Source: Anaerolineae bacterium (lineage in GTDB: Bacteria > Chloroflexota > Anaerolineae > Aggregatilineales > Aggregatilineaceae). Taken from it: a stretch of 6,481 nucleotides of DNA. The notes under the pieces were generated by a model. It saw nothing but the letters and a program-made list of their open reading frames with translations. It searched no databases and had not been told where the DNA came from. Every line of letters starts with the position of its first letter. Position 1 is the first letter of the stretch. The position numbers were made by a program, and so were the translations under genes. The stretch spans positions 1-6,481 of the forward strand of contig JAGPFT010000181.1 in assembly GCA_018056405.1 (NCBI GenBank). Direction: 5' to 3'. Positions 1 through 4,857 of this stretch are shown here, piece by piece.

Positions 1-1
1 A

Positions 2-436
2 TCGGACTCCTTCGCCAACAACGACCTGCCGGCCATCGCCGCCCTGCGCGAGCGCCTGGCCCGCGACCTGCCCGGTGCGCTTGGCGTGAGCGTGGACGTG
101 GTGGATTACGACCTCAACACGGCGGGAGGCCGCCGCCTGTTTGCCCTGTGCGACGCCGTGCTGACCTCGCGCTTCCACGCCATGGTCTCGGCGCTGACGC
201 TCGGCGTCCCGCCGGTGGTCATCGGCTGGAGCCACAAATACGCCGAAGTGCTGGCCGAGTTCGGCATCGAGCGCTTCGCGGTGGACTTCGCCGACCCGCA
301 CGCCGACATCCCTGCCCTGGTGCGCACTCTGCTGGACGAGCGCGCCGCCCTCAGTGCGCAGATCACTGCGGCGCTGGAGCCGGTGCGGGCGTCGGCGGCA
401 GCTCAATTCGCCAGCCTGGACGCGCTGCTCACGTGA
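2..436 (+). CDS. Polysaccharide pyruvyl transferase-like protein, C-terminal part (5' end outside window)
   Basis: The frame is open from base 2 to the TGA at 434-436, giving 144 residues with no start, so the gene begins before the window. The visible part looks like the C-terminal, glycosyltransferase-B-like half of the polysaccharide pyruvyl transferase family (CsaB/WcaK-type). It has a DSFANND segment at the left edge, a conserved SRFHAM motif at fragment residues 56-61, then LGVPPVVIGWSHKY (68-80) and an AEFGIERF stretch. In this family such proteins transfer pyruvate as a ketal onto sugars of surface polysaccharides, but many members have no tested substrate. The stop overlaps the GTG start of the next gene (GTGA), which suggests translational coupling with a membrane protein. 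The family call is fairly sure; the substrate is unknown. A GTG at 86 is internal to the domain and is not the real start. Confidence 0.82.
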   Translation, partial: SDSFANNDLPAIAALRERLARDLPGALGVSVDVVDYDLNTAGGRRLFALCDAVLTSRFHAMVSALTLGVPPVVIGWSHKYAEVLAEFGIERFAVDFADPHADIPALVRTLLDERAALSAQITAALEPVRASAAAQFASLDALLT

Positions 437-1335
437 CCGCCCGCCTGATCCGCGTCGCCAAGTGGCTATGGCTCGTCCTGGTGGCGGGGGTGGTCGTCCG
501 CTACCTGTGGGTGCACTGGGACGAGATCAGCCCGCAACTGCGCGCCATCTCCCCGGCGCGGCTGGCGCTGGCCGCCGCTTGCCTGATCGCCTCCAAGCTG
601 CTGCTGGTCATCGTCTCGCAGCGGTCAGTAGCCCTGGCCGGGCACCGCATCGGCTACCGGCGCATGTTCGCCATCAACGCGCTGAGCCAGCTTGCCAAGT
701 ACCTGCCAGGCGGCATCTGGCACTTTGTGGGGCGGGCGGGCTTCTACCACGCCGACGGGCTACCATTGCGCGCCGTGACCTGGGCGATGGTCGTCGAGAA
801 CCTGTGGCTGGTGCTGTCGGCGTTCCTGGCCGGGCTGATCGGCACACTCGTGTACTACCTGCCAGGCGCGCGGGCGGGGATCGCTGCCGTTGGGCTGATT
901 GCCGTGTGGTGGGCGCTGCTGTGGCTGATCCGGCTGCGCTTCGGTGGCGTGCGAAGCTGGCGGGCCGGCCTGAGCGGGCTGGCGTTCCAGGCGGCGATCT
1001 GGGCGCTGATGGGAGCCAGCCTGTGGATCATCCTGCCCGGCCTGAGCGGCTGGCGATCTGCTGCGCTGGCGGTTGGCGCGTTCTGCCTCAGTTGGGTGGC
1101 CGGCTACCTGGCCGTATTCGCGCCGGGGGGGATCGGCGTGCGCGAGACGGTCATGACTGCGCTGCTCGTCCCCTTGCTGGCCGCGCCGGACGCGCTGATC
1201 TACGCGGCAGTGCACCGTTTCGTGTGGGTGGCGGCTGAGCTGGCCCTGGGCATCGTCGCCAAGACGGTCATCGCGCCACCGCTGCCTGTGCCCCCTCCGG
1301 GAGCCGCCGCCGGGCAGGAATCTACGCTACCCTGA
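433..1335 (+). CDS. UPF0104 / lysylphosphatidylglycerol synthase TM-region family membrane protein
   Basis: A 300-residue integral membrane protein. I chose the GTG at 433 because it overlaps the preceding stop by 4 bases and begins with MTARLIRVAKWLWL, a basic N-terminus followed by a first membrane segment (about residues 11-26). The frame is open further upstream, but that would overlap the previous gene by almost 300 bases. About seven or eight hydrophobic segments follow. Signatures of the superfamily are KYLPGG (89-94) followed by R101, VEN at 121-123, and PGGIGVRE (231-238). This superfamily includes the membrane half of MprF and AglD/YbhN-like proteins linked to lipid or lipid-linked sugar translocation. 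No soluble aminoacyl-transferase domain is present, so this is not a full MprF. The tail after residue 281 is Pro/Ala-rich and probably cytoplasmic. Location beside a pyruvyl transferase-like gene suggests an envelope glycan role; the actual substrate is unknown. Confidence 0.83.
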   Translation: MTARLIRVAKWLWLVLVAGVVVRYLWVHWDEISPQLRAISPARLALAAACLIASKLLLVIVSQRSVALAGHRIGYRRMFAINALSQLAKYLPGGIWHFVGRAGFYHADGLPLRAVTWAMVVENLWLVLSAFLAGLIGTLVYYLPGARAGIAAVGLIAVWWALLWLIRLRFGGVRSWRAGLSGLAFQAAIWALMGASLWIILPGLSGWRSAALAVGAFCLSWVAGYLAVFAPGGIGVRETVMTALLVPLLAAPDALIYAAVHRFVWVAAELALGIVAKTVIAPPLPVPPPGAAAGQESTLP

Positions 1336-1344
1336 GGTCGCCCC

Positions 1345-2424
1345 ATGCGCCGCTATCGTCGCCAGGTCCTCGCCGGACTGCTGTTCATCACTGTCGTGCT
1401 CATCGCCGTCGTGGCCATCACCGGCGCAGAGGCTCTTGCCGAGAATCTGGGCGACTTCCCGCTGTGGCTGCTTGTCCCCGTGCTGCTGCTCAAGTGCGTC
1501 AACTGGGCGCTGCGCTACTTCGAGTGGCGCTACTTCCTGGGCGTGATCGGCGTGCACACGCTGCGCGGGCTGCCCGCCCCGCCCCCGCCCAATCCCGCCG
1601 CGCCCGCCGTCCGCGAGCGCGACAGCGCTGTGCTGTGGCTGGCGGGGCTGGCCCTCTCGATCAGCCCTGGCAAGCTGGCCGAGGTGCTCAAGGCGCTGGT
1701 GCTCAAGAACCTGAGCGGCGTGGAGTTCTCGCGGGCGGTGCCGGTCGTTTTTCTGGAGCGGCTGGTGGACGGCCTGGCCGTGATCCCGCTGACGACGGTT
1801 GCCATGATCGCCGCTGGGAGCGCGGTAGGCGTGGAGGGTGTGCCCCTGAGCACCGTGCGCGCGGTGCTGGTCGGCGTATCGCTGGCGCTGGGCGCGGGCA
1901 TGGTGCTGATCCAGAGCCGCGCGCTGGCGGACTGGGCGCTGAGCCTGGCCGCACGCTGGCCGGGCGTGCGGCGCATACATGGCGCGCTGCGCACCCTGTA
2001 CGAGTCCAGCTACGACCTGATCAAGCTGCGCCACCTCGTCCCCATGATGCTGGTCGGGCTGGCCGCCTACACCACAGACAGCCTCGGCTTCACCCTGCTG
2101 CTGATCGGGCTGGGCCTGGAGCCATCGTGGACGCTCTTCGCCCAGGCGACATTCATCCTCAGCTTCTCAGTGATCGTCGCCTCGATCTCCACGCTGCCCG
2201 GCGGCGCGGGCGGGCGCGAGCTGACCATCGGCCCCCTGCTGACGGCCATCTTCGCCCTGTCCAAGCCGGACGCGGGCACAGCGACTTTCCTCATCGGGCT
2301 TTTCCAACTGTGGGTGGGCGTGCTGCTCGGCCTGGTGGTGATTGCCGTGTTCCGGCGCACGCTCTTTCCCCCCGTGCTGGAAGAAGAGATCGCCGCCTAC
2401 GAGGAGGCCCGGCAGATGCAGTGA
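1345..2424 (+). CDS. Flippase-like UPF0104 family membrane protein (second paralogue)
   Basis: A 359-residue polytopic membrane protein starting at the ATG at 1345. A GAGGT Shine-Dalgarno (1334-1338) overlaps the stop of the previous gene and lies 6 bases from the start. Superfamily signatures are SPGK (107-110) leading into LAEVLKALVLKN, FLERLVDG (136-143), and PGGAGGRE (285-292). These align in order with KYLPGG, VEN and PGGIGVRE of the upstream gene, so the two are distant tandem paralogues. A Pro/Ala-rich stretch at 77-88 sits in the loop before the SPGK helix. The protein ends with a charged tail, FRRTLFPPVLEEEIAAYEEA and onward (336-359). Members of this group are proposed to move lipids or lipid-linked sugars across the membrane; that is family knowledge, not shown here. 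A diverged copy of this protein's tail is found at 3071-3145. Confidence 0.85.
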   Translation: MRRYRRQVLAGLLFITVVLIAVVAITGAEALAENLGDFPLWLLVPVLLLKCVNWALRYFEWRYFLGVIGVHTLRGLPAPPPPNPAAPAVRERDSAVLWLAGLALSISPGKLAEVLKALVLKNLSGVEFSRAVPVVFLERLVDGLAVIPLTTVAMIAAGSAVGVEGVPLSTVRAVLVGVSLALGAGMVLIQSRALADWALSLAARWPGVRRIHGALRTLYESSYDLIKLRHLVPMMLVGLAAYTTDSLGFTLLLIGLGLEPSWTLFAQATFILSFSVIVASISTLPGGAGGRELTIGPLLTAIFALSKPDAGTATFLIGLFQLWVGVLLGLVVIAVFRRTLFPPVLEEEIAAYEEARQMQ

Positions 2425-2494
2425 GAGCGCCCTGGCGAGACAGGCGTGCACGAGCCACAGGGCATGCTGAGAACTGGTTGGGTGGTCTCTTTCA

Positions 2495-2503
2495 TGGTAT
2501 ACA
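2495..2503 (+). promoter_or_regulatory. Possible extended -10 promoter for hicBA
   Basis: TGGTATACA reads as an extended -10 element (TGn followed by TATACA, 5 of 6 to TATAAT at 2498-2503). It lies about 36 bases before the hicB start, in an AT-richer stretch between the membrane gene and hicB. The -35 is poor: TTGGGT is only 14 bases away, and at 17 bases there is only TGGTTG. The call rests on one motif and position alone. Confidence 0.35.
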
Positions 2504-2538
2504 CGGATCACAAGCAGGTGGCCGGAAGGAGAGAAGCC

Positions 2539-2742
2539 ATGCGTCTCAAGGTTGTGCTCGAAGCCAGTGAGGAAGGCGGCTATACCGTCTATGTCCCTGC
2601 TCTGCCCGGTTGTATCAGTGAAGGGGAGACGGTGGAGCAAGCCCTGACGAACATCCGGGAGGCGATCGAGTTGTATCTTGAGCCGGTAGACGATGATCTG
2701 ATCATCGAAGACACCGCGCTGGTGCAGGAAATCGAGTTGTGA
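2539..2742 (+). CDS. hicB: HicB family antitoxin, short form
   Basis: A 67-residue acidic protein with the typical HicB-like fold sequence: VVLEASEEGGYTVYVPALPGCISEGET (5-31) followed by EQALTNIREAIELYLE (33-48). The ATG at 2539 is preceded by AAGGAG (2526-2531) with 7 bases of spacing. An in-frame GTG at 2446 would add 31 unlike residues across the putative promoter and is rejected. HicB neutralises the HicA RNase by binding it. This is the short form: it ends soon after the HicB domain and shows no C-terminal helix-turn-helix or ribbon-helix-helix, so autoregulation by direct DNA binding is not evident from this polypeptide. The antitoxin-first order and the 4-base GTGA overlap with hicA are common in this family. 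GC is about 55-57% in sampled lines, well below the flanking membrane genes, consistent with horizontal acquisition. Confidence 0.9.
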   Translation: MRLKVVLEASEEGGYTVYVPALPGCISEGETVEQALTNIREAIELYLEPVDDDLIIEDTALVQEIEL

Positions 2743-2966
2743 GCAAGGTTCCCAGCGTGCCGTATCACGAGATTGTCCGTGCTCTACAGAGGGACGGCTG
2801 GACCGTGGTACGGCAGCGCGGCAGCCACATTCGATTGCAGAAACGCATCGGGAATGAAGTGCTCAAGGTGACGGTGCCAGCGCATCGTCCTGTCAAACGA
2901 TCTACCCTGGCGCACATCTTGAAGCAAGCGCGACTGAACGCGGACGATTTCTTGAAGCTGCTGTGA
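2739..2966 (+). CDS. hicA: HicA family mRNA interferase toxin
   Basis: A 75-residue basic protein beginning at the GTG at 2739, which overlaps the hicB stop, so translation is probably coupled. It fits the HicA double-stranded-RNA-binding-like fold: PYHEIVRALQRDGWTVVRQRGSH (8-30), a beta segment, TVPAHRP (45-51), then KRSTLAHILKQARLNADDFL (53-72). The GSH motif carries the expected catalytic histidine, H30. The length is normal for the family and the reading frame is intact, so the toxin is probably functional. HicA proteins cleave mRNA independently of, or during, translation and are held inactive by HicB. No transcription terminator with a U-run is visible after the stop. The recognition is strong; activity in this host is untested. 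Confidence 0.92.
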   Translation: MSKVPSVPYHEIVRALQRDGWTVVRQRGSHIRLQKRIGNEVLKVTVPAHRPVKRSTLAHILKQARLNADDFLKLL

Positions 2967-3070
2967 GTAACCGAAAGCCCGCTGAATCAGTACTTGCTTC
3001 TAGCACTGCTCTGTTTCGCTCAGCGTGCGGCTGAAGCGCGATCCCTTGCCTTCAGCGATGTTCACCCTAA

Positions 3071-3145
3071 TTCCGCCGCACGCTGTTCCCCCCGGCGCTG
3101 GAGGACGCGATCGCCGCTCACCAGACGGCGCGGGGACAGGGGTGA
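3071..3145 (+). pseudogene. Remnant 3' end of a UPF0104 flippase-like gene
   Basis: Read in frame from 3071, these 25 codons give FRRTLFPPALEDAIAAHQTA, four more residues and TGA. This aligns without gaps to the last 24 residues and stop of the membrane protein at 1345-2424 (its codons from 2350). By hand count, 15 of 24 residues and 54 of 75 bases are identical, and the stop codons coincide. Several differences fall at third codon positions (CGG/CGC, CTC/CTG, TTT/TTC, CCC/CCG, GAA/GAG, GCC/GCT), which suggests the copy diverged while still coding. An in-frame TAA lies directly before it (3068-3070), and upstream sequence does not resemble the gene, so only the tail survives. The homology is seen directly; the route (lost tandem paralogue, recombination or insertion) is inferred. 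Confidence 0.7.
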
Positions 3146-3350
3146 CCCCCAGCAACGTGCCCCCCGCAGCGACCAGGACGCTTCTGGCCAGGTTGTGCCC
3201 TGCCCGCCCCGGCTCTGTCGCGCCCGCACACCGGCTCCGTGAGTTGATCCTGTCTCCGGGTGCGCGCCAAGATTGCCAGCGGCGCCTCTGGCGGCTGCCC
3301 GCAGGCTCCCCCGCAGCCACGCTGCGCTGAGCGGGGCGGAGGCTGGCCAA

Positions 3351-3374
3351 GGCGCAGCAGAGCAGCGCCCCTAC
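3351..3374 (+). repeat. Dispersed palindromic repeat, copy A
   Basis: The first 20 bases (3351-3370) match 6291-6310 at 19 of 20 positions. The element can fold with GGCGC (3351-3355) against GCGCC (3365-3369) and ends in GCGCCCCTAC (3365-3374). The exact reverse complement of that 10-mer is the left arm of the 6286-6310 copy. Each copy keeps one full arm of an apparent ancestral GTAGGGGCGC...GCGCCCCTAC palindrome. It lies about 120 bases upstream of the MFS gene. Confidence 0.65.
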
Positions 3375-3412
3375 CTGACACGTCTTGCACGCGCCGCTGC
3401 CTCCGCGCGGCC

Positions 3413-3441
3413 TTGTGCGCTCCCTGCTGCGGCGTTATCAT
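3413..3441 (+). promoter_or_regulatory. Possible sigma70-type promoter for the MFS gene
   Basis: TTGTGC (3413-3418) and TATCAT (3436-3441; 5 of 6 to TATAAT) are separated by 17 bases. Transcription would start near 3448, about 47 bases before the MFS ATG, and the transcript would begin just before the hairpin at 3454-3473. The -35 matches only its TTG half, so this is a candidate only. Confidence 0.35.
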
Positions 3442-3453
3442 CGCCCTATCGGG

Positions 3454-3473
3454 GGCGACGCACGGGCGTCGCC
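3454..3473 (+). repeat. Perfect 7-bp stem hairpin in the MFS 5' region
   Basis: GGCGACG (3454-3460) pairs perfectly with CGTCGCC (3467-3473) around the 6-base loop CACGGG. Flanks resemble the GTAGGGGCG palindrome family (GGGGGCGACG on the left, CGTCGCCATAC on the right, the latter sharing TCGCCATAC with the element at 6404). There is no T-run, so it is not an intrinsic terminator. If the promoter at 3413-3441 is real, this hairpin forms in the leader 12 bases upstream of the ribosome site (GGGGA, 3486-3490). Confidence 0.6.
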
Positions 3474-3494
3474 ATACATCGGCCTGGGGAGATC

Positions 3495-4727
3495 ATGGAC
3501 GACCAACACGCCTGGAAGCGCACGCTGTACGTCCTGGCGTTCGTACAATTTGTCTCAGCGGTGGGCATGTCGAGCATCTTTACCTTCCTGCCGCTCTATG
3601 TGGAAGAATTAGGCTCCACCACCGGCCTGGGCATCGAGCTGATGGCCGGTCTCGTTTTTTCGGCGCAGGCGTTCGCCATGATGCTGGCCGCGCCGGTCTG
3701 GGGGGCGCTGGCCGACCGGCACGGGCGCAAGATGATGGTGCTGCGTGCGACATGGGGCGGCGCGCTCATCATCCTGCTAATGGGCTTCGTCACCTCGGCG
3801 GAGCAGTTGGTTCTCCTGCGCGCCATCCAGGGGCTGATCACCGGCGTATTCTCGGCGCTGACCGCGCTGGTCGCGGCCAGCGTCCCCCGCGAGCGCCTGG
3901 GCTACGCGCTGGGCTTGGTGCAGGTCGGGCTGTGGGGTGGCAACTCGGCGGGGCCGCTGTTCGGCGGGTACATTGCCGACACCTTCAGCTTTCGCGCGTC
4001 ATTCGTCGCCACTGCCGCCCTGCTAGCCGCCGCCGGAGGGCTGGCCTGGTGGGGCGTCCATGAGAACTTCGAGCCGATCCCGCGCGCGGTGAGCGGGCGC
4101 AGCGGCTTCGTCGCTGCCTGGAGGCATGTGTTCAACGTGCAGGCGGTGCGCCTGACCTTCCTGGCGCGCTTCCTGACCACGCTGGCCCGCACGATGATCG
4201 AGCCTTTCACGCCGCTATTCGTCCTGCATCTCATGGGCGGGCAAGGCCAGACAGCCACCATCACCGGGGTGTTGCTGGCGCTATCAGCGGTGGCGGGAAC
4301 AGTCGCCGCGATCTATCTGGGGCAGCTTGGCGACCGCCTGGGTCACCGCCGCCTGTTAGTCACCATCGCCATCACCGCCGGGCTGTTCTACATGCCGCTG
4401 GGACTGGTTACGTCCGTCTGGCAGATGGCCATCCTCTTCACGGCAACCGGCGCAGCGGCGGGCGGGATTCTGCCCGCGCTCAGTGCGTTGCTGGCCATTC
4501 ACACCGAACCCGGCGAGGAAGGGGCTGTCTACGGGCTGGAAGCGGCGATCAACTCCGCCGGGCGCGCCGTCGCGCCGATGATTGGCGCGGGGCTGGCGAT
4601 GATCCTCGGCCTGCGCAGCATCTACGTCACCAGCGGTCTCATCTTCCTGGTGATGGCTTTTGTGGTAGGGCGTTGGTTGCCAGCGACAACAGCCCCTGTC
4701 CCGCGCCCGTCTTCGCGCACAGTGTGA
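3495..4727 (+). CDS. Major facilitator superfamily transporter, DHA1-type drug:H+ antiporter
   Basis: A 410-residue, probably 12-TM inner-membrane transporter, normal length for the family. The ATG at 3495 follows GGGGA (3486-3490, rather close) and places a short polar N-terminus (MDDQHAWKRT) before TM1. The frame is open back to 3273, but that extension is Arg/Ala/Pro-rich, non-conserved sequence running through the repeats and promoter. Hallmarks: motif A GALADRHGRK at 70-79 in the TM2-TM3 loop, its second-half counterpart GQLGDRLGHR (276-285), motif B-like RAIQG (109-113), and antiporter motif C GNSAGPLFGG (149-158). Motif C marks proton-coupled antiporters, so export of a drug-like or metabolic compound is likely; the substrate cannot be read. 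The central loop is about residues 190-215. The gene converges with the flippase gene and is not obviously in an operon. A role in exporting a surface-glycan-related compound is possible but unsupported. Confidence 0.9.
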   Translation: MDDQHAWKRTLYVLAFVQFVSAVGMSSIFTFLPLYVEELGSTTGLGIELMAGLVFSAQAFAMMLAAPVWGALADRHGRKMMVLRATWGGALIILLMGFVTSAEQLVLLRAIQGLITGVFSALTALVAASVPRERLGYALGLVQVGLWGGNSAGPLFGGYIADTFSFRASFVATAALLAAAGGLAWWGVHENFEPIPRAVSGRSGFVAAWRHVFNVQAVRLTFLARFLTTLARTMIEPFTPLFVLHLMGGQGQTATITGVLLALSAVAGTVAAIYLGQLGDRLGHRRLLVTIAITAGLFYMPLGLVTSVWQMAILFTATGAAAGGILPALSALLAIHTEPGEEGAVYGLEAAINSAGRAVAPMIGAGLAMILGLRSIYVTSGLIFLVMAFVVGRWLPATTAPVPRPSSRTV

Positions 4728-4730
4728 GTG

Positions 4731-4857
4731 GCAGTTGGTGATCAGTGATCAGTTCTCGGTGATCAGTGGATCGCGATTTGCAGATAGACGAACCACATCA
4801 GACTTCTACAACCAATGACCGACCACCGAGCACTGACAACTGATCACTGACTACTAA
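4731..4857. repeat. Large imperfect inverted repeat of CAGTGATCAGT-type units between convergent genes
   Basis: TCAGTGATCAGTT (4742-4754) pairs perfectly with AACTGATCACTGA (4838-4850), and the next CTCGGT (4755-4760) pairs with ACCGAG (4825-4830). The right arm carries an extra 7 bases (CACTGAC, 4831-4837), about one repeat unit. Both arms consist of short units related to CAGTGATC or its complement. GC in 4741-4800 is about 47%, far below the flanking genes. Its place between two convergent stop codons suits a bidirectional transcription end, but there are no clear U-runs. The right arm contains the flippase stop codon. Confidence 0.75.

Larger units (their letters stand above)
2967..3494 (+). 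other. Gene-poor gap between hicA and the MFS gene
   Basis: This 528-base stretch has several open frames on both strands, but none has a recognisable protein or a good ribosome site. Their translations are rich in Arg, Pro, Gly and Ala, as expected from non-coding GC-rich DNA. It contains a 3' gene remnant at 3071-3145, a weak minus-strand NIAEGKG peptide match at 3042-3065, a palindromic repeat at 3351-3374, a plausible promoter at 3413-3441 and a 7-bp stem hairpin at 3454-3473. GC at the start (about 60% in 3001-3060) lies between hicBA and the flanking genes. The stretch 3146-3350 shows nothing I can identify beyond small dyads such as GCCAG/CTGGC at 3275-3292. Confidence 0.6.

Noticed and set aside
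148..432. Upstream extension of the first UPF0104 gene to an in-frame start at 148
   Set aside because: It would overlap the pyruvyl transferase-like gene almost completely, its translation is Arg/Ala/Gly-rich shadow sequence, and the GTG at 433 gives a normal membrane-protein N-terminus with a coupled overlap.
433..1335. Full MprF (lysylphosphatidylglycerol synthase)
   Set aside because: Only the membrane-region homology is present; the C-terminal aminoacyl-transferase domain is absent, so an mprF label would mislead.
2446..2538. GTG at 2446 as an earlier start for hicB
   Set aside because: The extra 31 residues do not fit the HicB domain, there is no ribosome site there, and the ATG at 2539 has a strong AAGGAG at good spacing.
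3000..3441. Two overlapping minus-strand frames and a plus-strand frame in the gap as hypothetical genes
   Set aside because: Their translations are low-complexity Arg/Pro/Gly/Ala-rich, without ribosome sites or recognisable domains, as expected from chance open frames in GC-rich DNA.
3273..3494. Longer N-terminus for the MFS transporter
   Set aside because: The added 74 residues are not like any MFS N-terminus and pass through repeats and the likely promoter; the 3495 start yields a standard length and topology.
4742..4850. CRISPR-like array from the repeated CAGTGATC units
   Set aside because: Units are only 7-8 bases, inverted between the arms and without spacers of uniform length; no cas gene is present.
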